From JBNKHG01 sp050290225 (GTDB lineage: Bacteria > Pseudomonadota > Gammaproteobacteria > Pseudomonadales > Cellvibrionaceae), in NCBI GenBank assembly GCA_050290225.1, contig JBNKHG010000056.1, forward strand, positions 1-64,000: a stretch of DNA of 64,000 nt. Reading direction: 5' to 3'. This document shows, piece by piece, positions 27,324-35,427 of the stretch. Made by a program: the position numbers and the translations under genes. Position 1 is the stretch's first letter. Each line of letters opens with the position of its first letter. Under the pieces are notes generated by a model that worked only from the letters and a program-made list of their open reading frames with translations, did no database searches and was not told the DNA's origin.

Positions 27324-27551
27324 TAAGCTGCAAGCTGCAAGCGGCAAGCTGCAAGCGGCAAGCTGCAAGAGGTAAGCTGTAAGAGGTAAGCTGTAAGAGG
27401 TAAGCTGTAAGAGGTAAGCTGTAAGAGGTAAGCTGTAAGAGGTAAGCTGTAAGCGGTGACTTTATCCCGAATAGCAAAATTACCCGCACAAAAAAACCAC
27501 GCCTGGGCGTGGTTTTTTTCTTGCAGCTTGCCGCTTAAAGCTTGCCGCTCT
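27324..27551. repeat. expanded 7-bp tandem array with opposed partner
   Basis: Nineteen consecutive 7-bp units span 27324–27456. They begin CAAGCTG/CAAGCGG and then alternate TAAGAGG with TAAGCTG, giving a 14-bp higher-order period. Four inverse units lie at 27521–27548. A rho-independent terminator sits between the arrays. The structure separates the converging rnt and peroxiredoxin genes and touches the peroxiredoxin stop codon. Confidence 0.9.
27490..27519. terminator. bidirectional rho-independent terminator
   Basis: CCACGCC (27497–27503) and GGCGTGG (27506–27512) form a stem flanked by seven A on the left and seven T on the right, so it can work on both strands. It serves the converging rnt (+) and peroxiredoxin (-) genes. 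Confidence 0.92.
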
Positions 27552-28155
27552 AAAGCCTATCAGCATTCTCGCTCAGATAGGTGGCAACACCGTCCGGAGA
27601 GGCAGTCATACCCTTGTCTCCCTCCTGCCAACCGGCGGGGCACACTTCACCGTGCTCCTGATGGAACGCCAGGGCATCGACCATGCGCAGCATTTCATCC
27701 ACATTACGGCCCAGCGGCAGATCGTTAACCACCTGGTGACGTACAGTGCCCTCTTCGTCGATCAGGAAGGAACCACGGAAAGCGACGCCGCCCTCGGCGA
27801 ACTCGACGTCGTAAGCCTTACAGATTTCATGCTTCACATCGGCAACCAAAGTGTACTTGACCGGGCCGATACCACCTTCGTTGATCGGGGTGTTACGCCA
27901 GGCATTGTGGGTAAACTGGGAGTCGATGGACACGCCAATTACTTCAACACCACGCTTTTGGAACTCTTCAATACGGTGATCGAAAGCCAACAGCTCTGAA
28001 GGACAAACGAAGGTGAAGTCCAGCGGGTAGAAGAAAACGACCGCTTTCTTGCCTTTGATGGTTTCAGACAAATTGAAGCCATCAACGATTTCGCCACTGC
28101 CCAGTACGGCTGCTGCTGTAAAATCAGGAGCCGGTTTACCTACCAATACGCCCAT
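27550..28155 (-). CDS. 2-Cys peroxiredoxin (AhpC/Prx1 type)
   Basis: A 201-residue typical 2-Cys peroxiredoxin. The peroxidatic Cys is in FTFVCPSEL, the conserved Arg in GTVRHQVVNDLPLGRN, and the resolving Cys in GEVCPAGW. The C-terminal YF-type extension is shortened. It reduces H2O2 and organic peroxides. Its promoter region holds an OxyR-like half-site (28352–28366). The neighbouring bfd and bfr are on the opposite strand, a common oxidative-stress/iron neighbourhood. Confidence 0.95.
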   Translation of the reverse strand: MGVLVGKPAPDFTAAAVLGSGEIVDGFNLSETIKGKKAVVFFYPLDFTFVCPSELLAFDHRIEEFQKRGVEVIGVSIDSQFTHNAWRNTPINEGGIGPVKYTLVADVKHEICKAYDVEFAEGGVAFRGSFLIDEEGTVRHQVVNDLPLGRNVDEMLRMVDALAFHQEHGEVCPAGWQEGDKGMTASPDGVATYLSENADRL

Positions 28156-28351
28156 TTTAAATCTCCATTAAGTGGACTGTTCAAAGAAAGCCGTGCGAGG
28201 GCGCAAGCAAGCGACCATCGCCCGGTTTTAGAGAATTTACAAGATTGCCGGCGGCTATTGGCACCCCAAACAACCGCCTTGCGACTACCTTTCGCATCAT
28301 GGAATTCCAAGAATTAAAGCAAGCCTTTATCAATGAAAAACCATAAATTTG

Positions 28352-28366
28352 ATAGCAGGGGACTAT
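28352..28366 (-). promoter_or_regulatory. OxyR-like ATAG-N7-CTAT site
   Basis: ATAG (28352–28355), seven bases, then CTAT (28363–28366) matches the OxyR repeat unit. The second unit expected a turn away is only partly present. It lies about 200 bases before the peroxiredoxin start. Calling it OxyR is inference from the motif and the gene controlled. Confidence 0.45.
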
Positions 28367-28519
28367 CATACACATCTCTATTTGGCTGTCCCATTGATTT
28401 TTTATATGGCAATCATAGCCATTTGCAAAGCCTCCAAACCGATAAATTTAATAAAAATAAGCAGTTACCCACACCCTTGACCCACATCAAATGCAAATGC
28501 AAATAATTCCCAGGGATTA

Positions 28520-28548
28520 TTGACAACAATTCTCATTACAATTAGTAT
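28520..28548 (+). promoter_or_regulatory. bfd promoter with Fur-like sequence in the spacer
   Basis: TTGACA (28520–28525), a 17-base spacer, then TAGTAT (28543–28548). The spacer contains ATTCTCATT, half of a Fur site. Bfd is iron-repressed in relatives, so Fur control is plausible. The rest of the gap 28156–28519 is AT-rich and shows no gene. Confidence 0.55.
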
Positions 28549-28586
28549 TTGCCCATCTTTCGCGCATTTTGATTGGATTTACCTCA

Positions 28587-28796
28587 ATGTACGTTTGCCT
28601 CTGTAAGGGAATCACTGATACCCAGATCAAAGACGCCGTCTGCGGTGGCGCCTCCACGCTACGCCAGGTGCGCAAAAAACTCGGCGTGATGAGCCAGTGT
28701 GGCAAGTGCGGCATACTGACCAAGGAGATCGTCGAAGAAACCCTGTCGAAAGAGTCCTACGAAGCCGGCGAATCCCTGTTTTACGCTGTCAATTAA
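28587..28796 (+). CDS. bfd: bacterioferritin-associated ferredoxin Bfd
   Basis: A 69-residue [2Fe-2S] protein. The four ligands are Cys4, Cys6, Cys38 and Cys41 (YVCLCKG and QCGKCG). It donates electrons to bacterioferritin to release stored iron. ATG 28587 is used; the longer frame needs a TTG. It lies upstream of bfr, as in Pseudomonas, with a Fur-like promoter. Confidence 0.94.
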   Translation: MYVCLCKGITDTQIKDAVCGGASTLRQVRKKLGVMSQCGKCGILTKEIVEETLSKESYEAGESLFYAVN

Positions 28797-28850
28797 CGCT
28801 CCCCGTCGGGCAAAATTTATTCAAATCCATCGCTGCCCGACGCAAACGAC

Positions 28851-28869
28851 AGTAAGAATCACTCTTACT
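28851..28869. other. perfect 7-bp inverted repeat between bfd and bfr
   Basis: AGTAAGA (28851–28857), five bases, then TCTTACT (28863–28869), followed by a T-rich stretch. It could be a weak AT-rich terminator of bfd or an operator for bfr. A second GC-rich inverted repeat (CGTCGGGC at about 28804, GCCCGACG at about 28834) lies before it. Confidence 0.5.
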
Positions 28870-29009
28870 CTTATTTATTTCTCCTTATACATCAATAACT
28901 TAGAAGAATAACCCGCTTGACAGCAGCGCTGTTGATCCCCACACTCTCGCCTGTTAGCCACCTCCCGCCGACCTAAGGCTCAAAAAGCAACCAACAAGGA
29001 GAAAAGAAG

Positions 29010-29480
29010 GTGAAAGGTGATCCCAAGGTAATCGAGATTCTCAATAAAGTCCTCGGCAACGAGCTTGTTGCCATCAACCAATATTTTCTGCATTCGCGCA
29101 TGTACAAGGATTGGGGCCTGAAAGAGCTGGCCGAGCACGAATACCACGAATCCATCGACGAGATGAAGCATGCCGATGCCCTGGTGGAGCGCATCCTGTT
29201 TTTGGAAGGCGTTCCCAACCTGCAGGACCTGGGCAAACTGATGATCGGTGAAAACACCGAGGAGATGCTGAATTGTGACTTACAGCTGGAGTTGAAGGCC
29301 ATTCCCGACCTGCGTGAAGGCATAGCCTATTGTGAGTCAGTGAAAGACTATATCAGCCGGGAACTGCTTGAGGATATTCTCGAATCCGAGGAGGAACATG
29401 TGGATTGGCTGGAGACACAGATTAGCCTGATCAAGCAGGTAGGCCTGCAGAACTACCTGCAGTCCAAGATGAGCTCCTAA
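29010..29480 (+). CDS. bfr: bacterioferritin
   Basis: A 156-residue heme-containing ferritin. Ferroxidase residues Glu18, Glu51, His54, Glu94, Glu127 and His130 are all present, and the heme ligand Met52 is in HESIDEMKH. It oxidises and stores iron in a 24-mer cage. GTG start with AAGGAG about 10 bases upstream. It pairs with bfd 210 bases upstream. All key residues present points to a catalytic, heme-binding subunit. Confidence 0.96.
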   Translation: MKGDPKVIEILNKVLGNELVAINQYFLHSRMYKDWGLKELAEHEYHESIDEMKHADALVERILFLEGVPNLQDLGKLMIGENTEEMLNCDLQLELKAIPDLREGIAYCESVKDYISRELLEDILESEEEHVDWLETQISLIKQVGLQNYLQSKMSS

Positions 29481-29776
29481 CGGGATTGTTGACTCATTGA
29501 TTTCCGGGCTCCTGGCCTAAGGTGATGGAGGCGCTCTGCCACAGTGGACAGGACGTCCAGAGTAAGGCGAGCTGGAAGCTGATACGGTGCGTTTAATCAG
29601 ACTTGATAACACATTTGGGATCGGGCTTTCATAGCGCCTGACAGGTAACCCGGTGCCAGTAGCGGACCGTTTTCTGTTTATCGGTTTGGTGATTGCGACT
29701 AGACCGCCAAGGGGTGCCAGGGGGTCGATCAAACCCGCCAGAAATTCACCCCACCACCAACCAAACCGAGAACAAA
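29481..29776. other. intergenic stretch without recognisable features
   Basis: About 296 bases between bfr and the convergent lipoprotein gene. Short open frames exist on both strands but none has a ribosome site or domain. No clear terminator or repeat was seen. Confidence 0.6.
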
Positions 29777-30541
29777 CTAATTCAACAATCCGAACACACC
29801 TACCGAATAAGCCCGCCTCTTGCTCTCCCCCTGAAGAGATGACAACCGGATCACGCCACCCAAGCCCACATCCTGGCTGAGATACCGTGTATCCCCGGTC
29901 CCGGTATCGAAACTGATACCACCCCCGGCGGGAAAGTAATAACCCATCACATCACCCTGCTCTACGCCGATACTCACCGGAAAGTTCACGCGATTAATGC
30001 CCGGCTGCTTCGCCTCCAAAGGTCCGCTTTCCCAGATAACCACCAGCTTATTCTCCACCGGGCGCAACACTTTCACCGAGAATTGTGAAGGATGACTGAA
30101 GTGTGCCCCCAAACCTGTGAGCACACCGTTCTTGGGCATCGGGTTATCCAGATCCACCAGCATCAACGGTTTGTTATCGACCCGTTGACGCTCGACCAGC
30201 TCTCCTCCCACGTAGTCCAGCAAATTGCCGGCCACCAGGAAGTCCTTAAACAGATCGATCTGCCCCTGCACAAATGTCCGAACACTGCCACGCAGATTGG
30301 ACGACTCCGCCACCCGCGAACTCTTCTCCGTATCCAATACGCCGATCACACGATTGAGTTCGTCAATATCTTTACGCAAGGATTGCTCGGTATGCCGCAA
30401 TAGCGCAATTTCCGTTTGTGCCGAATGCAGTTGAGACTGCAGGCTTTGATTTTGGTCTTGCAACTGTTTGACGTTGGCGGGGGATTGGCAACCACCCAAA
30501 AACGCCGCTGCCATTATCGCCAGTCCCACTTTATATTTCAT
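29777..30541 (-). CDS. coiled-coil lipoprotein of unknown function
   Basis: A 254-residue protein. Signal peptide and lipobox (AAAFLGGCQS, Cys18) predict a lipoprotein. Residues about 22–75 form a Gln/Leu-rich coiled coil. The C-terminal half is beta-rich (GDVMGYYFPAGGGISFDTG, RYLSQDVGLGGV), without a known motif. The start has GAGGT upstream. It lies 69 bases after the Ser/Thr kinase gene on the same strand and may be its partner, for example as a periplasmic sensor; this is inference. Confidence 0.7.
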   Translation of the reverse strand: MKYKVGLAIMAAAFLGGCQSPANVKQLQDQNQSLQSQLHSAQTEIALLRHTEQSLRKDIDELNRVIGVLDTEKSSRVAESSNLRGSVRTFVQGQIDLFKDFLVAGNLLDYVGGELVERQRVDNKPLMLVDLDNPMPKNGVLTGLGAHFSHPSQFSVKVLRPVENKLVVIWESGPLEAKQPGINRVNFPVSIGVEQGDVMGYYFPAGGGISFDTGTGDTRYLSQDVGLGGVIRLSSLQGESKRRAYSVGVFGLLN

Positions 30542-30609
30542 TGTGAATACTACCTCACTGTTTCAGATTACTTGTGCGTTATCGGTATTCGCAGCGACAA
30601 CTTGAAATG

Positions 30610-33315
30610 TTATAAGCCAGCGCCGGTATCCACCTGAAAAGTCGCTGTATTCAATCGCTCCCCACCCAACAGCAAATCAACGTTGTAACCGCCGTCAGCA
30701 AAACCGTCGACCGGACGATCTATATGGAAAAACTTGATGCCACCTTTACCGGAAACGATCACCGGCACTTGGGCAATCTGCAAACTGCGAGCGCCGTCAA
30801 ACAGCACCGCCTGCACCACCGAGGTGTCTTCCTGGAAATTTCTGTAGCGGAAACCGATGTGGATGGTGCGATCAACCTTGAGCGACGAGGCTTGTGGATC
30901 ATCAATACTGCTCAATGGCGTGTGGCTTACCAGAATCTGTTCCACCTTTGGTCGGCTGGCCTCAATCGCCGCCTGATTGGCCACTTCCAGACCTGCCTGC
31001 TGCGCCAGGAATGCGGCGCTCTCCGGATAAAGGTCGCGAGCGGCGCTTAACAAAGATTCCGCATCCACCAGTTCACCCGATTCGATCAGGGTGGTCAGCT
31101 GTCTATCCAATCGGGATTCTATTTCGTCAATGCCCGCTTCGGCTTCGGTGCGGTAAGTTGCCAGCAGACTGACGGGCTCACTGGACAGACTCAATACCGA
31201 ACGAAAAACCGTGTGGGCATTTTCTTCGCCGGATCCGATTAACTTTCCCGCTACCATTAGTGCTTGCGCCTGTACCATTAACGCTTTCGCCTGCGCCTGC
31301 AGCTTTTTCGCCCTATTAACGCGCCCTCGTAACGTCAATAAGCGTCTGTCCTGCGGTGCAATCAAAAGCCCCTTTTCCACCAAAGCCAGCGCCTGGGGAA
31401 AATTACCGCGTTCCAATTGCGCTTGGGAAAGGCGGCCATAGCGCTTCACAATTTTTCGAATCCCTTCATGAGCCTCTTCATTTTTTGGTGCCAGCTTCAG
31501 CACTTCCTGAAAGCTCTCCAGTGCATTGTCACCGCCGGGTGACGTGAGCGAGTCCTTCTCCAGAAGTTCTTGCGCCCGGGACAGCTTTGTTTGAATCGTC
31601 TCGGCCCTGGAAAGTTTTTCAGCCAGATTCTGGATGTCGGGGTCTGCCTCTGCTAGGGGAAATGCCGTTTGCACGACATTCATGTAATGGCGAGCCTCAA
31701 CGAAATCACGTGTTTCCAGGGCTCGACGTAACTCGTCTGTCAGTTGTAGCCGCAGGTTTTTTAATCCCTCCTTCGCCTCAGTGTTGTCCGCTTCCTGAGC
31801 CAGTGTGTCACGATAAGCTGTCGCCAATGCCGTCGCGGCCGCTGGATCGCTTTCCAGCTCTGTTTGCAGCTGCTGGATTCGGGATTCCGGCAAGACAGCC
31901 ATTGCCGTGCCATCCACTTCGGGCTCTACGCTCTCAGATTCGGGCTCCCGCACCGGCGCCAGCCATTGATCACCCTCTTCAACCGAATTGTCGTTCACGG
32001 CCTCCCGGGGTTGATCCCCGGTTTCCTTCACTAAGGACAGCGAATCATCGATGACATTTTGCTCACCTTCACTGTCGGGACTATTCAATATCCTCGCACC
32101 CGCCACCCCAGCCTGCGCCCCCAGTGACTCGATCTGCGGCAGAAAATCGAGAGGCAATAAGCCCCGGTAATAAAACAGGCCAAGACCAATAAAGATGGCC
32201 GCCGCCAGCCCCAGTAGCCACGGAGCGGAACTGCCACCCTCAACTTGAAGGGATCGCTCAGTACGGTCATCTTCACTGACCGCCAGGAACTCATGCGCTG
32301 TAGCAATTTCGTCACTGACACCATCCCCTTCCGGCTCCCCGGTTGTTACCAGAATACCGGAGCCCGCCGAAAGAGGTTCTACTTTCGATGCACGAGTACG
32401 GTCTGTCTCGCTAACGCGGGGTGAAATTACCGTGGGCGCGTCCTCGTCGGTATCGAGAACCAGCTCCGTTTCCACCGCCGTAACAATGGCCTCCATTTGC
32501 TCCAGCTCGGCGTCACTGATGGCTTCGAGATCGGTAATCAGCTCATCGCCGGATTGATAGCGTTGCGCGGGATCTTTCGCCAGCACCTTGTCGATCACCG
32601 GCTGAATACGACTAAGACCCTTCTTCAAGGTGGGAATTGGCGCGGAAACGTGTTTGATGCCCACAGCCACCGCCGAATCCGCGTCGTAGGGCACCCTCCC
32701 CTCCAAAAGCAGATAAAGCACTACCCCGAGGCTATAGAGGTCGGAGCGCACGTCCACCGCCTTGCCCCTGGCTTGCTCAGGGCTCATGTAGTGAGGAGTG
32801 CCTATGGCCGTGCCCGTCTGTGTCATCCCCGAGCAGGCTTGCGCGGAACGTGCAATACCAAAGTCCATCAGGATTGCGCGGGAGTCCTCCTCGTGCAGCA
32901 TAATGTTCTCGGGTTTGACATCACGATGGACATAGCCTTTACGGCCGGCAAAATCCAGGGCCCTGGCGACCTCTTTAATGACCCGCAAGCGCTGCTTGAG
33001 TGAAAGTTGGTGGTAAAGCTGCTTGAGATCATGGCCGGGGACATATTCCATGGATAGGAAATGCTGTCCGTTTTCCACGCCCACATCGTGCACAGTCACA
33101 ATATTGGGGTGCACCAGGCGACTGACGATGCGTGCTTCGCTGAGAAAACGCTCGCCGAAACGGGAGTCGGCCGAGAGCGCCGGCGAAATGACCTTGAGCG
33201 CAACCTCCCGCTCGAAACTTTCCTGAATGGCCAAATACACCGTGGCCATGCCTCCCTGGCCCAGTGTGCGAACTATCTTATACCCGGATATTTCCATAGA
33301 TAACACGTCGATCAT
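30610..33315 (-). CDS. membrane Ser/Thr protein kinase with C-terminal helical repeats
   Basis: About 900 residues. The kinase domain spans about 10–275: Gly loop LGQGGMATVY, Lys in VALKVI, catalytic HRDVKPENIM, DFG in LMDFGIAR, and SPEQARG in place of APE. A juxtamembrane acidic linker follows, then a single transmembrane helix (PWLLGLAAAIFIGLGLFYY at about 365–385). The rest (about 480–790) is helical, with TPR-like spacing, and the end is beta-like. The start is unclear: ATG 33315 is the first ATG, TTG 33333 and ATG 33297 are alternatives, and none has a good ribosome site. PknB/Stk type; substrate unknown. Confidence 0.88.
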   Translation of the reverse strand: MIDVLSMEISGYKIVRTLGQGGMATVYLAIQESFEREVALKVISPALSADSRFGERFLSEARIVSRLVHPNIVTVHDVGVENGQHFLSMEYVPGHDLKQLYHQLSLKQRLRVIKEVARALDFAGRKGYVHRDVKPENIMLHEEDSRAILMDFGIARSAQACSGMTQTGTAIGTPHYMSPEQARGKAVDVRSDLYSLGVVLYLLLEGRVPYDADSAVAVGIKHVSAPIPTLKKGLSRIQPVIDKVLAKDPAQRYQSGDELITDLEAISDAELEQMEAIVTAVETELVLDTDEDAPTVISPRVSETDRTRASKVEPLSAGSGILVTTGEPEGDGVSDEIATAHEFLAVSEDDRTERSLQVEGGSSAPWLLGLAAAIFIGLGLFYYRGLLPLDFLPQIESLGAQAGVAGARILNSPDSEGEQNVIDDSLSLVKETGDQPREAVNDNSVEEGDQWLAPVREPESESVEPEVDGTAMAVLPESRIQQLQTELESDPAAATALATAYRDTLAQEADNTEAKEGLKNLRLQLTDELRRALETRDFVEARHYMNVVQTAFPLAEADPDIQNLAEKLSRAETIQTKLSRAQELLEKDSLTSPGGDNALESFQEVLKLAPKNEEAHEGIRKIVKRYGRLSQAQLERGNFPQALALVEKGLLIAPQDRRLLTLRGRVNRAKKLQAQAKALMVQAQALMVAGKLIGSGEENAHTVFRSVLSLSSEPVSLLATYRTEAEAGIDEIESRLDRQLTTLIESGELVDAESLLSAARDLYPESAAFLAQQAGLEVANQAAIEASRPKVEQILVSHTPLSSIDDPQASSLKVDRTIHIGFRYRNFQEDTSVVQAVLFDGARSLQIAQVPVIVSGKGGIKFFHIDRPVDGFADGGYNVDLLLGGERLNTATFQVDTGAGL

Positions 33316-33620
33316 CGACGAGACATCGGACAAGGCGATCTACTGCCACCGCCTGACCCCGCCCCCAATTTAGTTGAACAGCTCACCAGGAAAAACCAAC
33401 CTGAAACACAACTCTAAATAACAAACCTGTGAGCAAAACTTATTGTCTTAATCCACAATTCATGCATTTTTATTAAATTTATACCGGTGATTGCGTCCTC
33501 AGGGCTCCTGCCGGGCAGTGCAATTGTATTGGGCTTGTCTACCTTTTTAACCGCTGGTGCGTTACATCCCTGTACACCTTTAACATTTGCCACCTCAATC
33601 ACCTATAGCGAGGCAAGCCT

Positions 33621-34010
33621 ATGAGAGCCGGTTATTGTTACCCTTTACTGGTTCTGGCATCAGCCGCCCTTATCACCGGTATCACCGGTTGCGCAGGCCG
33701 AAGCCACAATCACGGGATCATTGTCGACACCAAGGGAGTCGACCCCAGCGCCTACCAACGCGACCTGGCGGAATGTAGCCAGTTCGCGGAGCAGGTTAAC
33801 ACGGGTGAGAAGGTAGCCAAAGACACAGTCGGTGGCGCGGTGATAGGCGGTGCAATTGGCGCCACAGTCGGCAACAGCGACACGGCACAGCGCTCGGCAG
33901 GTGCGGGAGCTGTCCTCGGAGCAAGTAAAGGCGTAGGAGCCAGCGCCCGGGAGAAAAGAACAGTGATCAGAAATTGCCTGCGCGGCCGAGGTTACCGCGT
34001 ATTGAATTGA
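33621..34010 (+). CDS. glycine-zipper lipoprotein
   Basis: A 129-residue protein with a lipobox (ITGITGCAGR, Cys at about 24) and a glycine zipper (VGGAVIGGAIGATVGN, about 72–87). Two Cys residues flank the zipper (LAECSQ and RNCLRG). This architecture (YmgG/17-kDa-like) is typical of small envelope proteins. The function is unknown. It stands alone. The 287 bases upstream, back to the kinase, hold no gene. Confidence 0.75.
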   Translation: MRAGYCYPLLVLASAALITGITGCAGRSHNHGIIVDTKGVDPSAYQRDLAECSQFAEQVNTGEKVAKDTVGGAVIGGAIGATVGNSDTAQRSAGAGAVLGASKGVGASAREKRTVIRNCLRGRGYRVLN

Positions 34011-34027
34011 TGATTCTGCGGCTGGCG

Positions 34028-34771
34028 TCAATGCGACCGCCGGCGCTGGCCGCTGTACCACATGGTGACACCGCTCAACGACAATGTAATCAGCATCACC
34101 GCCACAACATCCATCAACCACGGCCCCATTTGCAGCAGGTGGCCGCTGTGCAGATCGAGCAGCACCCTCTCCCAGGTAATGGCCTCGCCGAAATAGCGGC
34201 TCAGAAGCTTCTGCTGCAGCGGCTCAGGGAGAGTTTGCGGTTTAAATTGCTCGATCGAAGCACCGCCATAGACCTGCCAATCCAGTTGTTCCAGATTGAT
34301 GCGGTAATACTTATCGCCATTGAGCAGACAGGGCTCACCAGCGCAAAGTACCAGGGCGCTAATCGGTCGCGGGATACCATAGGCAGCCCCAATACGCTCG
34401 ATAACTTCACCGGTTGAGGTAAACAAAACCAGCTCATCGCCGCAGGCAGCCACTGAAAATTCGGGCAGCGCCACCGCCCCCTGCAAGCTTCCCATACAAT
34501 AGGCCAGCTCCTGATCATCGAGATACAGGTGCTCCCCTCCCAAATGGGACACCCATTGCCCCCCCGCTTCATAGCTCACCACCTTTGGGGGTTTCATCCC
34601 GTAAAGCGACAGCAACCAGGGCTGCTTGACAGGCCTCTCGGAGAGCGTCAGCGCGGAAGTATGATTGAGCAGGATGCCGGTGATGGAAACCAGTAACACA
34701 AAGACAGCGGCGGCAATACCCAAACGGCGATGCCAACGCCAAAAGAGGAGACGAAGTCTGCTTCTTGACAT
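34028..34771 (-). CDS. PepSY-domain membrane protein
   Basis: A 247-residue protein of the PepSY transmembrane group. The N-terminal signature FWRWHRRLGIAAAVFVLLVSITGILL is a membrane helix with conserved Trp-His. The C-terminal helix (WLMDVVAVMLITLSLSGVTMW) includes LLDLHSGHLL before it, with His residues able to hold heme. Related proteins pass electrons across the membrane to extracytoplasmic flavoproteins. It overlaps the FMN-binding gene (TGATG), so the two are coupled. It is the third gene of a Fur-box-preceded operon. Confidence 0.85.
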   Translation of the reverse strand: MSRSRLRLLFWRWHRRLGIAAAVFVLLVSITGILLNHTSALTLSERPVKQPWLLSLYGMKPPKVVSYEAGGQWVSHLGGEHLYLDDQELAYCMGSLQGAVALPEFSVAACGDELVLFTSTGEVIERIGAAYGIPRPISALVLCAGEPCLLNGDKYYRINLEQLDWQVYGGASIEQFKPQTLPEPLQQKLLSRYFGEAITWERVLLDLHSGHLLQMGPWLMDVVAVMLITLSLSGVTMWYSGQRRRSH

Positions 34772-35337
34772 CAACGATCCACCAGTTCGGCTTCGCCTCC
34801 CAGTTTACTGATCTGGGTCGCCGGCGTTTGGTGGTGAAACAAAAGCGCGAGCGTCGCAACTTTCTTCACCGCGCGCACAGACAAGGTGGCACCAGTAATC
34901 CCGTCGATGTTGCCGGTGAGGTCATATTTTCTGGGCGTTTTGATCAATCCCAATTGTTCAAATTGCTCTGTGAAGAAGGGGTAACGTACTTCACCGCCGC
35001 GGCTTTCCCGAAACTCGAGGATTGAGATAGTTTGAATCAGGTTATTTTCGATCACCACGCCGACGGTGATGGGCAGCTCCTTACCAATTTCGTCGAAAAT
35101 CCAGGCCGTGCGCGCACCCTTGGTCCAATAGCGTACCCGCAGGCCCGCGAACGAATGATTAAGGATGGTTTCAGCCTGGTCGCGCAACCCGCGGGTTAAC
35201 CACAGGGTTTGCATTCGGCCATCACCGGCGGGGAAGGCTTTATGCTGAAACGCCTCCAGCGATAAAAACACCCCCTTCTGGCTCCAAGCCGACGCGGACA
35301 GAAGCAATAGAAATAAGGCTGTGACCAGACACTTCAT
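34771..35337 (-). CDS. exported FMN-binding (flavinylated) protein
   Basis: A 188-residue protein from ATG 35337 with a signal peptide (CLVTALFLLLLSASAWS). The FMN-binding domain ends in DGITGATLSV, the flavinylation motif in which Thr takes FMN by a phosphoester bond via ApbE. RYPFFTEQFEQL is also conserved. With the PepSY partner it should carry electrons on the periplasmic side. The acceptor is unknown; ferric reduction is inferred from the Fur site upstream. No apbE is in the window. Confidence 0.87.
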   Translation of the reverse strand: MKCLVTALFLLLLSASAWSQKGVFLSLEAFQHKAFPAGDGRMQTLWLTRGLRDQAETILNHSFAGLRVRYWTKGARTAWIFDEIGKELPITVGVVIENNLIQTISILEFRESRGGEVRYPFFTEQFEQLGLIKTPRKYDLTGNIDGITGATLSVRAVKKVATLALLFHHQTPATQISKLGGEAELVDR

Positions 35338-35346
35338 ATAAACACT

Positions 35347-35369
35347 CAAAAGGGATGCATGGCATCCCT
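35347..35369 (-). terminator. intercistronic hairpin between porin and FMN-binding genes
   Basis: AGGGATGC (35351–35358) pairs with GCATCCCT (35362–35369) over a 3-base loop, and on the minus strand it is followed by TTTT. It could be a partial terminator that lowers expression of the flavin genes relative to the porin. Confidence 0.55.
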
Positions 35370-35427
35370 CGGATTCAAGGCATAAAAAGTGGCCATTATG
35401 CTTGTGCACAGGCCACAGGAAAAGCCC

